From positions 67,908 through 96,815 of the forward strand of contig DCHL01000129.1 in assembly GCA_002317595.1 (NCBI GenBank): a DNA stretch of 28,908 nt, written 5' to 3'. The translations under genes were made by a program, and so were the position numbers. The notes beneath the pieces were generated by a model, which worked only from the letters and a program-made list of their open reading frames with translations, was not told the origin of the DNA and made no database searches. Positions 15,521-23,449 of this stretch are shown in pieces; position 1 is the stretch's first letter; every line of letters begins with the position of its first letter. Origin of the DNA: Lachnospiraceae bacterium UBA1753 (lineage in GTDB: Bacteria > Bacillota > Clostridia > Lachnospirales > Lachnospiraceae).

Positions 15521-15997
15521 ATGTCAAAAGCAATATACCCTGGTTCTTTTGATCCTGTTACATATGGCCATATCGATATTATCAGGAGAGCCGCTAAAAT
15601 CTTTGATGAACTGACTGTCAGTGTGCTGAACAATAAAGTTAAAACTCCGTTGTTTTCTGTAGATGAACGTGTTAAAATGTTACAGGAAGTATGCAAAGAT
15701 ATTCCGAATGTCAAGATTGATTCTTTTTCGGGGCTTCTTGCTGATTATGCTTCTGAATGTGGAACCGATGTGATAATCAGAGGTCTTCGTGCTATCACAG
15801 ATTTTGAGTACGAGCTTCAGATGGCACAGACAAATCACAAGATTGCAGAGCATGTTGATACTGTATTCCTCACAACGTCTCTGGAGTATGCATATCTGTC
15901 ATCGACTACCGTAAAGGAGGTTGCATCCTTTGGGAAGGATGTTACACAGTTTGTTCCTCCCTGCGTGGCCGAGAAGATTTATGAAAAGTATCGTTAA
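15521..15997 (+). CDS. coaD: Phosphopantetheine adenylyltransferase
   Basis: A 158-residue nucleotidyltransferase for the fourth step of coenzyme A synthesis (4'-phosphopantetheine plus ATP to dephospho-CoA). It has the family N-terminus AIYPGSFDPVTYGHIDII with the TxGH nucleotide motif, then GTDVIIRGLRAITDFEYELQ (RGLR.DFEYE core) and YLSSTTVKEVA near the C-terminus (ISSTxVRE motif). The length matches the usual 160 residues. The ATG at 15521 is chosen over the in-frame GTG at 15512 because it gives the normal N-terminus. It follows rsmD directly. Confidence 0.96.
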   Translation: MSKAIYPGSFDPVTYGHIDIIRRAAKIFDELTVSVLNNKVKTPLFSVDERVKMLQEVCKDIPNVKIDSFSGLLADYASECGTDVIIRGLRAITDFEYELQMAQTNHKIAEHVDTVFLTTSLEYAYLSSTTVKEVASFGKDVTQFVPPCVAEKIYEKYR

Positions 15998-16021
15998 TGC
16001 ACTGTGTGAAAGGTGGATAAA

Positions 16022-16621
16022 ATGGCAAGCAAAATTGAAGATTTAATTGATGAGATAGAGGAGTATATTGACAGCTGTCCTTACAAGAGATTTTCAAATA
16101 ATCAGATTCTTGTAGAGAAGGACACAATTGATACACTTATTCTTCAGCTTCGCAGCAAGCTTCCTGAAGAAATCAAGAGATATCAGAGAATTATCAGCAA
16201 TAAGGAGGCAATCCTTGAGGATGCCAATCAGAGGGCTAATCAGATTGTAAATACTGCACAGCAGTATACCAGCGAGCTGGTTCAGGAGCATGAGATTACA
16301 ACTGAGGCTCGTGTTCAGGCGGATTCCCTCATCCAGCAGGCATCTGTTTCCGCGCAGTCAATTGTCGCAGAAGCTGAGGCCGAGGCTGCGGCTGTAAGAG
16401 AATCAGCAATTCAGTATCTTGATGGAGAACTTGCAGCAATACAGACAATCCTTACATCAGCAATTGACACAAACCAGTCAAGACATGATGCACTTATGGT
16501 GAGCCTGCAGCAGCATCTTCAGGTAGTAGTTAATAACAGAGCTGACCTGCAGCCACAGGAAGAATATGCTGCTCCTGCAGACGGTGTTGATCCTTTATCG
16601 GGAGCTCAGGTTACTGAGTAA
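16022..16621 (+). CDS. Coiled-coil protein downstream of coaD
   Basis: A 199-residue soluble protein dominated by a long Ala/Gln/Glu-rich coiled coil (about 45-160), reminiscent of DivIVA-like or ATPase subunit H-like stalks but with no diagnostic motif. The N-terminal segment has CPYKRFSNNQILVEKD, and the C-terminus is a short disordered acidic tail. The start is the ATG at 16022 with AAGGTGG 6 nt upstream; a GTG at 16013 falls inside that site. It lies in the rsmD-coaD transcription unit and is closed by a terminator. I do not recognise a function; a structural or membrane-associated scaffold role is only a guess. Confidence 0.8.
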   Translation: MASKIEDLIDEIEEYIDSCPYKRFSNNQILVEKDTIDTLILQLRSKLPEEIKRYQRIISNKEAILEDANQRANQIVNTAQQYTSELVQEHEITTEARVQADSLIQQASVSAQSIVAEAEAEAAAVRESAIQYLDGELAAIQTILTSAIDTNQSRHDALMVSLQQHLQVVVNNRADLQPQEEYAAPADGVDPLSGAQVTE

Positions 16622-16646
16622 GTTTTGTTATTTTTATTAGAGCTTC

Positions 16647-16678
16647 AAAGCCGTCATAGTGATATGACGGCTTTTTTT
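16647..16678 (+). terminator. Terminator after the coiled-coil gene
   Basis: AAAGCCGTCATA (16647-16658) pairs perfectly with TATGACGGCTTT (16663-16674) over a GTGA loop, ending in seven Ts. It lies only 11 nt before the next start codon, with no promoter visible between. Confidence 0.9.
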
Positions 16679-16689
16679 AAGGTTATTAA

Positions 16690-18003
16690 ATGCCGATGGT
16701 TGATGTGAATACCCTGCCTGAGTCCTTTCTTAGGGACATGAAGGAACTTCTAAAAAATGAATATGATGAATTCCTTAGGAGTTATGAGAATAAGGCATAT
16801 CGTGGCATTAGACTCAATAGGAACAAGGTTGCTTCTGAAGATGACGAAGTAATACTTGATAGGATATTTGACGGCCCCAAGGTGAAGATTCCCTGGACCG
16901 ACAACGGATATTACCTTCCGGAGGAATGCAACGCATCAAAGCATCCGTATTACGCCGCTGGACTTTTCTACATTCAGGAGCCAAGTGCGATGTCACCTGC
17001 TTCGGTTCTTCCGGTATGTAAAGAGGACATGGTTCTTGATCTTTGTGCGGCGCCTGGAGGCAAGGCCACGCAGCTTTGCAGCAGGGCTGGGTTTGTTCTT
17101 GCTAATGATATAAGTGCGACAAGGGCACGCTCGCTCCTTAGGAATCTTGAACTGTCTGGAAATGATAACTTTGCTGTTTCAGCAGAGAATCCTGCGCACC
17201 TTGCATCCGTCTACCCCGAGTATTTTGATAAGATCCTTGTTGATGCCCCCTGCTCTGGCGAGGGAATGTTCAGGAAGGATCCGCAGCTCATCTCATCATA
17301 TCGAGAAAGAGGACCCGAAGAATACCATCCTCTTCAGCTTGAGATTCTTACCGATGCTGTTAAGATGCTTAAGCGCGGAGGTTATCTTCTCTATTCGACA
17401 TGTACTTTTTCAGCTGTTGAGGATGAAAATACAATAACTGAGCTTCTAAAGATTTATGATGATATTCATCCTGTTGAAATAGATGAGGATAAAAGGCAAT
17501 ATTTTTCTCCAGGAAAAATGGGAATTGATGAGGCAGCAAGGCTGTTTCCGCATAAGCTTAAGGGCGAAGGGCATTTTCTTTGTCTATTGAGGAAAGATGG
17601 TGACTCAGCTGCGGGCTGTTCTGATAATCTGGAATATAGGGAACAGAGAATTGATGAAAGGCTATACCGCATTCCTGCCTGTTTTAAGACAGTATCTGGT
17701 ATCAGGTATTTAAGGACCGGCCTCCTTATGGGGGAAGAAAAGAAAGGGAGATTCAGCTATTCCCATCCCTATGCACTGTCGCCTCTTTCTGAGGGATTTG
17801 AGACAAGACTTAACCTGGAGCTGTCTGATGACAGAGTCATGAGATACTTAAAGGGTGAAACCATTATGCTTACTGAAGAGGATGGTCTTGCTGGCAAAAA
17901 GGGAGAATGTCTTGTCTGTGTCGATTACTATCCTTTAGGATTTGGTAAGATTGCAGGAGATAAGCTTAAGAATAATTATCCTGCTGCACTAGTATGGCGG
18001 TAA
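16690..18003 (+). CDS. RsmF-like rRNA cytosine-C5 methyltransferase (NOL1/NOP2/Sun family)
   Basis: The 437-residue product has a SAM-binding motif DLCAAPGGKATQLC (from D117), DAPCSGEGMFRKD with Cys188 and YSTCTFSAVEDEN with Cys238. These are the two cysteines of RNA m5C methyltransferases, the latter being the catalytic nucleophile in the family. After the catalytic core comes an RsmF-type C-terminal RNA-binding region ending in PLGFGKIAGDKLKNNYPAAL. The target is likely an rRNA cytosine, but the exact position is not known from sequence. AAGG lies 7 nt before the ATG. It begins a run of RNA-modification genes and starts directly after a terminator. Confidence 0.92.
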   Translation: MPMVDVNTLPESFLRDMKELLKNEYDEFLRSYENKAYRGIRLNRNKVASEDDEVILDRIFDGPKVKIPWTDNGYYLPEECNASKHPYYAAGLFYIQEPSAMSPASVLPVCKEDMVLDLCAAPGGKATQLCSRAGFVLANDISATRARSLLRNLELSGNDNFAVSAENPAHLASVYPEYFDKILVDAPCSGEGMFRKDPQLISSYRERGPEEYHPLQLEILTDAVKMLKRGGYLLYSTCTFSAVEDENTITELLKIYDDIHPVEIDEDKRQYFSPGKMGIDEAARLFPHKLKGEGHFLCLLRKDGDSAAGCSDNLEYREQRIDERLYRIPACFKTVSGIRYLRTGLLMGEEKKGRFSYSHPYALSPLSEGFETRLNLELSDDRVMRYLKGETIMLTEEDGLAGKKGECLVCVDYYPLGFGKIAGDKLKNNYPAALVWR

Positions 18004-18041
18004 CATATTTTAGCTCTGATTTTGCATGGCGGTGATTTAAT

Positions 18042-18737
18042 ATGCGACTTGATAAATATCTTGCGGATGCCGGGTACGGCACCAGAAAAGAAATCAAGAA
18101 TTATATAAAAAATGGAAGGGTTTCCATTTTAGACGGCAGAGACCCAAGACCTGAAATGCATGTTGAGAATGGGGATGTACTGTTTGACAACGCTCCGGTA
18201 AGTCTTGAAACAGGCTTTAAGTATTATGTACTCAATAAGCCATCTGGAGTCATTACTGCGACTCATGATAATAGGGAGAAAACAGTGATGGACCTGCTTG
18301 AACCTGCTATCAGAAAAGGGCTTGCCCCTGTTGGAAGGCTTGATAAGGATACAGAGGGGCTGCTTGTGCTTACTGATGACGGCCAGCTGACACACAGACT
18401 TCTGTCGCCTAAGCATCACGTGTGGAAGACATATTATATAAAAACAGACATGCCGTTAGAGGAAAGGGACTGCGAATACTTTAGGGACGGAGTAGATATT
18501 GGCGATGATAAGCCCTGCCTGCCAGCCGAGCTGCGTATATACGATAATCCGTGTGAGGCTGAAATCAGGATCTGCGAGGGCAGGTTTCATCAGGTCAAGC
18601 GAATGATTGCGGCCTGCGGCAAGGAAGTTATATATCTTGAGCGCATTGCCATGGGAGAGTTTACGCTTCCTAAGGACCTGGAGAGGGGCAGCTTTAGAAG
18701 AATGACAGAGGAAGAGGTTGAATGTTTAAAGGGATAG
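18042..18737 (+). CDS. RsuA/RluB family rRNA pseudouridine synthase
   Basis: The 231-residue product has an N-terminal S4 RNA-binding domain (MRLDKYLADAGYGTRKEIKN) and a pseudouridine synthase domain with GRLDKDTEGLLVLTDDG, where Asp101 is the catalytic aspartate, and EGRFHQVKRMIAACG. The compact form resembles RsuA, which modifies 16S rRNA U516 in E. coli; the target here is inferred. The start has GGCGGTGA about 6 nt upstream. The stop overlaps the next gene by 16 nt, so it is coupled to the HAD phosphatase. Confidence 0.93.
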   Translation: MRLDKYLADAGYGTRKEIKNYIKNGRVSILDGRDPRPEMHVENGDVLFDNAPVSLETGFKYYVLNKPSGVITATHDNREKTVMDLLEPAIRKGLAPVGRLDKDTEGLLVLTDDGQLTHRLLSPKHHVWKTYYIKTDMPLEERDCEYFRDGVDIGDDKPCLPAELRIYDNPCEAEIRICEGRFHQVKRMIAACGKEVIYLERIAMGEFTLPKDLERGSFRRMTEEEVECLKG

Positions 18738-19375
18738 ATACTCTGATTTTTGATATGGATGGTACACTTATCGATTCCATGTGGATGTGGAAGGATATAG
18801 ATGTGGAATACCTTGGACGATTTGGGTACTCTTATCAGGAAGGGCTGCAGGAGGCCATTGAAGGTCTATCCTTCTCTGAGACAGCTGTCTATATGAAGGA
18901 GAGGTTCAATATTCCTGATTCAATCGATAAAATGATGGCTGACTGGAATGAGATGGCAAGGTACAGATACCTCAATGAAGTCACTCTGAAGCCAGGCGCA
19001 ATGACATTTCTTAAGAAAGCAAAAGAAGCCGGCTATAGGACGGGGATTGGGACAAGCAATTCCAGGGAGCTTGCAATTGGTGTCTGCGAGGCACTCGGAA
19101 TCGATTCTCTGATTGACTGCATTCTGACAGGTTCGGATGTTGTGCACGGAAAGCCTGAACCGGATATTTTCCTGGGCGTTGCAGAGCGTGTTGGAGCGTC
19201 ACCTGAAAACTGCATGGTGTTTGAGGATATCATTCCTGGAATAACTGCAGCAAGAAGAGCAGGGATGAAGGTCTGCGCTGTGGCTGATATTTACTCTGAA
19301 GATGTGGCTGACAGAAAGCGTGAGCTTGCAGATTATTTTATTGATGACTTTGAGGGGATTCACTGTCAGCTTTGA
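18722..19375 (+). CDS. HAD superfamily phosphatase (beta-phosphoglucomutase-like)
   Basis: The 217-residue product has the HAD motifs in order: DMDGT (nucleophile D11, D13), the motif II residues in GIGTSNSRE, KPEPDIFLG (motif III lysine) and FEDIIPGITAARRAGM with acidic motif IV residues. A helical cap domain lies between motifs I and II. It is a likely small-molecule phosphatase or phosphomutase; the substrate cannot be told. It overlaps the pseudouridine synthase gene by 16 nt and may be co-regulated without a functional link. Confidence 0.9.
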   Translation: MFKGIDTLIFDMDGTLIDSMWMWKDIDVEYLGRFGYSYQEGLQEAIEGLSFSETAVYMKERFNIPDSIDKMMADWNEMARYRYLNEVTLKPGAMTFLKKAKEAGYRTGIGTSNSRELAIGVCEALGIDSLIDCILTGSDVVHGKPEPDIFLGVAERVGASPENCMVFEDIIPGITAARRAGMKVCAVADIYSEDVADRKRELADYFIDDFEGIHCQL

Positions 19376-19387
19376 GGAAATATAAAA

Positions 19388-19975
19388 ATGAAGAAGCGTG
19401 TTAAGAAAAGTAAATATGGATACATAGATTCGATGAGGGTCTATTCGGTGCTTAAGGCACTAATTATGTTTGCAGTATCCTTCACCATTCTTGCTATCGG
19501 CTGGATTCATACAGGCACCAAGGAAAATGTCATGACCGTCGTTGCAATTCTTGGTGTGCTTCCCGCATGCAAGTGGACGGTTAATGCAATCATGCATCTC
19601 AGGTTTAGGAGTGGGAACAGAGAATTCCATGAGAAGGCAGACAGGATAACCAAGGAGCACGGTGTTGATGAGCGAGTGGTATTTTATGATTCAGTCCTTA
19701 CGATGGAAAATGATGGAAGTCATCAGGTCAACATGTTTGTCTGTATCGAAGGCTGCCTAATCGGCTACACTGAGTTTGAGAAGGCAAAGTGTTCTATTAT
19801 TGAAAAGCATATTAAAGGCATGCTTAAGAAAAATTCCATTCCTAAGATTTCAGTTAAGGTGTTTAACGAAGAGTCCGCATTTCTTGTTAGGTATGAGGAT
19901 CTTGCGAGAAAAAATATAGAGCCTTCTGAAAATGACTTTGACGCGATTGCACTTGTGGGAGCGCTTTCTCTATGA
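19388..19975 (+). CDS. Conserved hypothetical protein with two N-terminal membrane helices
   Basis: A 195-residue protein with a very basic N-terminus (MKKRVKKSKYG) and two hydrophobic helices (about 22-42 and 47-66), followed by a soluble domain of about 125 residues. The charge pattern suggests a cytosolic N-terminus with the soluble domain also on the cytosolic side. GAGGAAAT lies 7 nt before the ATG. The stop overlaps the RluA-like gene as ATGA, so translation is coupled. I recognise no motif. It may be a membrane protein specific to this clade. Confidence 0.75.
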   Translation: MKKRVKKSKYGYIDSMRVYSVLKALIMFAVSFTILAIGWIHTGTKENVMTVVAILGVLPACKWTVNAIMHLRFRSGNREFHEKADRITKEHGVDERVVFYDSVLTMENDGSHQVNMFVCIEGCLIGYTEFEKAKCSIIEKHIKGMLKKNSIPKISVKVFNEESAFLVRYEDLARKNIEPSENDFDAIALVGALSL

Positions 19976-20976
19976 AAGAATATATTGTTGATGGAAAAAG
20001 TGAAGGACTTACCCTGCATCATTACCTTCAGAGAGTTCTTCCGGGAGCGGGAGGATCGCTTCTCTACAAACAGCTTAGGAAGAAAAATATTAATCTTAAC
20101 AAAAGGAAGGCCAACGGCAGTGAACGACTCGTGGCCGGAGACTCGGTACAGGTATTTTTTTCTGACGAGACAATCACAAAGTTTGAGGGCGAAAAGCAGA
20201 TTCAGACAGATGAGTCAATATCTGTGGCTTCTGGAAATATTGATGTTATCTTTGAAAATGAGGATATCCTAATAATTAATAAGCCTGCAGATATGCTGTC
20301 TCAGAAGGCGGAGAAGCATGATATTTCCCTTAATGAGGAAATGCTTGCATACCTTCTTAAAAAGGGTGAAATCACAGAGGAGAGCATGAAAATCTGCAAG
20401 CCTTCGGTATGTAACAGGCTGGATAGAAACACAAGCGGGATTGTCCTGTGCGGTAAGACAATAAAGGGACTTCAGTCCCTGTCCCTGGCCCTCAAGGACA
20501 GAAGTGCCCATAAGTATTACCGCTGCGTAGTTGTGGGCGAGGTGAGGGGGGCTGCAAGCTATGAAGGCTTCCTCACTAAAGCAAGAAGCCACAATCAGGT
20601 CAGGATTACAAAGGAACCTGTAAACGAGGACTCGCAGTACATCTGTACGAAGTACAGGCCGCTGGGTTCAGTGGTGCTTAAGCCTGCCGGAGATAATGAA
20701 CTTACAGTGACCTGCCTTGAGGTGCTGCTTGTCACGGGACGCTCCCATCAGATAAGGGCGCACCTGGCCTCAATAGGACATCCAATTGCTGGGGATCCTA
20801 AGTATGGAAAGAGCGGCGTGAATAAATATCTTCGGAAGCATTACGGCGTAAAAAGGCAGCTCCTACATGCTTACAGGATTCTTCTTCCCGGCATGGAGGA
20901 GATTAAGTGCCCGCTGCCGGCTGATATGTCACAGTTTTTTGGATTCAGGAAAAAATATGGCGACTTGGAAAAGTAG
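19972..20976 (+). CDS. RluA family pseudouridine synthase
   Basis: The 334-residue product has an N-terminal S4-like domain (KQLRKKNINLNKRKANGSERL, then GDSVQVFF), and a catalytic domain with NRLDRNTSGIVLCGKT, where Asp151 is the catalytic aspartate, and LLVTGRSHQIRAHLASIGHP. Members modify uridines in 23S rRNA or tRNA; the site is not determinable. It overlaps the membrane protein gene upstream and the recU start downstream (by 20 nt). Confidence 0.93.
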   Translation: MKEYIVDGKSEGLTLHHYLQRVLPGAGGSLLYKQLRKKNINLNKRKANGSERLVAGDSVQVFFSDETITKFEGEKQIQTDESISVASGNIDVIFENEDILIINKPADMLSQKAEKHDISLNEEMLAYLLKKGEITEESMKICKPSVCNRLDRNTSGIVLCGKTIKGLQSLSLALKDRSAHKYYRCVVVGEVRGAASYEGFLTKARSHNQVRITKEPVNEDSQYICTKYRPLGSVVLKPAGDNELTVTCLEVLLVTGRSHQIRAHLASIGHPIAGDPKYGKSGVNKYLRKHYGVKRQLLHAYRILLPGMEEIKCPLPADMSQFFGFRKKYGDLEK

Positions 20977-21493
20977 AGGTCTTCGAGGTTCAACGCTTGA
21001 AGACATGATTAACCGAACAAATGAAAAATATCAGGCATCACACCTTGCCCTCATTCAGAAGATACCAACACCGATTACGCCAATCAATATCGATAAGAGC
21101 ACAAGGCACATAACCCTTGCATATTTTGACCAGAAGAGTACTGTCGATTATATTGGTACCGTTCAGGGTATTCCAGTATGCTTTGATGCCAAGGAGTGCG
21201 CGGCTGATACTTTTGCCCTGGCTAACATCCATGAGCATCAGGTGGAGTTCATGAGGGAGTTTGAACTTCAGAAGGGAGTTGCTTTCTTTCTGCTGTATTA
21301 CACAAACAGGAATCAGCTGTATTATCTGACCTTCAGACAGCTCCTTAAATTCTGGGACAGAATGAAAGATGGAGGACGTAAGAGCTTCAGATTTGATGAA
21401 CTCGATGAAGAGTATTTTCTTGAGCATGAAGCCGGTGTTCTAGTTCCTTATCTTGCAATGATAAATAAGGACTTGTCACAACGTGAAGATTAG
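20957..21493 (+). CDS. recU: Holliday junction resolvase RecU
   Basis: A 178-residue nuclease. It has the RecU N-terminus RGLRGSTLEDMINRTNEKYQ, a stalk region with IQKIPTPITPI, and the active-site segment STVDYIG (D64) and FDAKE (D77, E80, with K79), followed by HEHQVEFMREF. RecU cleaves Holliday junctions in Firmicutes, where RuvC is usually absent. The start is the ATG at 20957, inside the RluA-like gene; the frame is open upstream but would add unrelated residues. In Bacillus recU is beside ponA, whereas here it follows an RluA family gene. The 3' end holds the his promoter. Confidence 0.94.
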   Translation: MATWKSRGLRGSTLEDMINRTNEKYQASHLALIQKIPTPITPINIDKSTRHITLAYFDQKSTVDYIGTVQGIPVCFDAKECAADTFALANIHEHQVEFMREFELQKGVAFFLLYYTNRNQLYYLTFRQLLKFWDRMKDGGRKSFRFDELDEEYFLEHEAGVLVPYLAMINKDLSQRED

Positions 21494-21501
21494 TCTATAA
21501 T
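21473..21501 (+). promoter_or_regulatory. Promoter of the histidine operon
   Basis: TTGTCA (21473-21478), a 17-nt spacer and a perfect TATAAT (21496-21501), overlapping the last codons of recU. Transcription would begin near 21508, leaving a leader of about 70 nt before hisG. Confidence 0.8.
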
Positions 21502-21510
21502 AGCCTTTGT

Positions 21511-21538
21511 TGTGCTAATATGGTAGCAAGGTAGCACG
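21511..21538 (+). promoter_or_regulatory. Hairpin in the his leader
   Basis: GTGCTA (21512-21517) pairs with TAGCAC (21532-21537) across a 14-nt loop, with a further wobble outside. It lies at the 5' end of the predicted mRNA, with no T tract and no leader peptide rich in His codons. It could be a binding site or just mRNA structure. It is not a T-box: no specifier or antiterminator motif is seen. Confidence 0.4.
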
Positions 21539-21579
21539 TTAACGCGCTAAAGTGAAATAATAAAGGAAAAAGAGGATTT

Positions 21580-22224
21580 ATGTCAGACGAAAGATATCTA
21601 ACCTTTGCACTTGGCAAAGGAAGACTTGCAAACAAAACACTTGAGAAGCTTGAGATGGTTGGAATCACATGCGAGGAGATGAAGGATAAGGATTCAAGGA
21701 AGCTTATCTTTGTCAACGAAGAATTAAAGCTTCGTTTCTTCCTGGCTAAGGGTCCTGATGTGCCCACCTACGTTGAATACGGAGCAGCCGATATCGGTGT
21801 TGTAGGAAGAGATACTATCCTTGAGGAGAACAGGAAGCTTTATGAGGTTCTTGATCTTGGCTTTGGTAAGTGCCGTATGTGTGTATGCGGTCCTGAGAGC
21901 GCAAGGGACCTTCTTGAGCATCATGAGATGATCAGGGTTGCCAGCAAGTACCCCAGAATTGCAAGGGACTACTTTGAGAATAAAAAGCATCAGACAATCG
22001 ACATAGTAAAGCTTAATGGCTCTATCGAGCTTGCGCCAATCGTGGGACTTTCTGAGGTTATTGTCGATATTGTTGAGACTGGTTCGACACTTCGCGAGAA
22101 TGGACTTGTGGTTCTCGAGGAAATCTGTCCACTTTCTGCAAGAATGGTTGTAAACCAGGTTTCCATGCAGATGGAGAGCAAGCGGATTCAGGATATTATT
22201 GAGAGACTGAGAGGTGTATGCTGA
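21580..22224 (+). CDS. hisG: ATP phosphoribosyltransferase catalytic subunit, short form
   Basis: The 214-residue short HisG catalyses the first step of histidine synthesis (ATP plus PRPP). Recognised from LTFALGKGRLANKTLEKLE, PTYVEYGAADIGVVGRD and IVDIVETGSTLRENGL (PRPP loop). Short HisG lacks the C-terminal regulatory domain and works with HisZ, which is the next gene. AGAGGA lies before the ATG. The stop overlaps the hisZ start. Confidence 0.97.
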   Translation: MSDERYLTFALGKGRLANKTLEKLEMVGITCEEMKDKDSRKLIFVNEELKLRFFLAKGPDVPTYVEYGAADIGVVGRDTILEENRKLYEVLDLGFGKCRMCVCGPESARDLLEHHEMIRVASKYPRIARDYFENKKHQTIDIVKLNGSIELAPIVGLSEVIVDIVETGSTLRENGLVVLEEICPLSARMVVNQVSMQMESKRIQDIIERLRGVC

Positions 22225-23435
22225 TGGAAAATAGATTAATCCACACGCCTGAGGGTGTACGTGATATATATGGAACTGAGTATGCGAGAAAGCTTTCTCT
22301 TGAGGCTGGTCTTTCTCAGACAATAAACAGTTATGGATATATGGATATCCAGACACCTTCCTTTGAATTTTTTGATGTGTTCTCAAAGGAGATCGGTACT
22401 ACACCTTCAAGAGAACTCTACAAATTTTTTGACAAGGAAAATAACACCCTTGTACTTAGAGCTGATTTTACGCCCGGTGTTGCAAGGTCCGCTGCCAAGT
22501 ATTTTATGGATGAGAAGCTTCCCATAAGACTTACATACCTTGGCAATGTATTTAATAATATAAGTGACCTTCAGGGTAAGCTCAAGGAGACAACCCAGAT
22601 TGGTGCAGAATGTATTGGCGAGCCTTCGGTTGCAGCCGATGCTGAGCTGATTGCCCTTACAGTCCAGTGTCTTTTAGGCGCAGGTCTTAAGGACTTCCAG
22701 GTTTCAGTGGGTCATGTCGATTACTTCAAGGGAATCTGTCAGGCAGCAGGAATTGACGAGGAGACAGAGCTTTTGCTCAGGGAACAGATTTCCGGCAAGA
22801 ATGTATTTGCCGTTGATACGATTCTCGGTGAACTTGCTCTTTCTGAGGATGTCAAGGCTGGTATCAGAAGTGCTGCTGACCTCTTTGGCGACAGTGAAAT
22901 CCTTGACAGAGCTGCAGGTATTGCGAATAATGATATGAGCAGTAACGCTATCGAGAGACTTAAGGAGCTCTATTCACTCCTTGAGAATTACGGCGTTGAA
23001 AAATATGTAAGCTTCGACCTTGGAATGCTCTCAAAATATCATTACTATACAGGAATCATTTTCAGGGCGTATACTTATGGTGTAGGTGAGCCTGTTGCCA
23101 AGGGCGGCCGTTATGATTCCCTCATTGAGAAGTTTGGCAAGAAGAGCGCTGCGGTTGGTTTTGTAATTCCGATTGACCAGCTTATGCTTGCACTTTCAAG
23201 GCAGAAGGTTGAGTATGTTCCAGAGAACAAGACATCCATCCTTGTGTACGAGGCTGACAGTGTTGCAAAGGCTATATCTTTTGCAAATGATGTGAGAAAA
23301 GAAGGTGGCCGGATTGAGCTCATTCCTTCTTCAGGAAAAGAAAATTTTGAAGATTATATTCTCTTTGGCAGGGAAAAACTTGTCGAGGATATTTACTATG
23401 CCAGCGAAGGCAGGGTTATCCTGAAAAAGAGATAA
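22224..23435 (+). CDS. hisZ: ATP phosphoribosyltransferase regulatory subunit
   Basis: The 403-residue HisZ is a paralogue of histidyl-tRNA synthetase (class II core) that binds HisG and mediates feedback inhibition. Recognised from HTPEGVRDIYGTEYARKL, RLTYLGNVF (motif 2) and YYTGIIFRAYTYGVGEPVA followed by KGGRYDSL. The ATG at 22224 (TGATG with the hisG stop) has GAGAGG 8 nt upstream and is preferred over the ATG at 22218, which sits too close to that site. It is not a true HisRS because it forms an operon with hisG and lacks an anticodon-binding domain of usual length. Confidence 0.95.
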   Translation: MENRLIHTPEGVRDIYGTEYARKLSLEAGLSQTINSYGYMDIQTPSFEFFDVFSKEIGTTPSRELYKFFDKENNTLVLRADFTPGVARSAAKYFMDEKLPIRLTYLGNVFNNISDLQGKLKETTQIGAECIGEPSVAADAELIALTVQCLLGAGLKDFQVSVGHVDYFKGICQAAGIDEETELLLREQISGKNVFAVDTILGELALSEDVKAGIRSAADLFGDSEILDRAAGIANNDMSSNAIERLKELYSLLENYGVEKYVSFDLGMLSKYHYYTGIIFRAYTYGVGEPVAKGGRYDSLIEKFGKKSAAVGFVIPIDQLMLALSRQKVEYVPENKTSILVYEADSVAKAISFANDVRKEGGRIELIPSSGKENFEDYILFGREKLVEDIYYASEGRVILKKR

Positions 23436-23449
23436 TAAAGAGGTGCATG

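Noticed and set aside
21508..21579. T-box or His leader-peptide attenuator before hisG
   Set aside because: No T-box motif, no terminator hairpin with T tract and no run of His codons is present.
22224..23435. Histidyl-tRNA synthetase
   Set aside because: It sits in an operon with short-form hisG and has HisZ-like divergence; the regulatory subunit is the better call.
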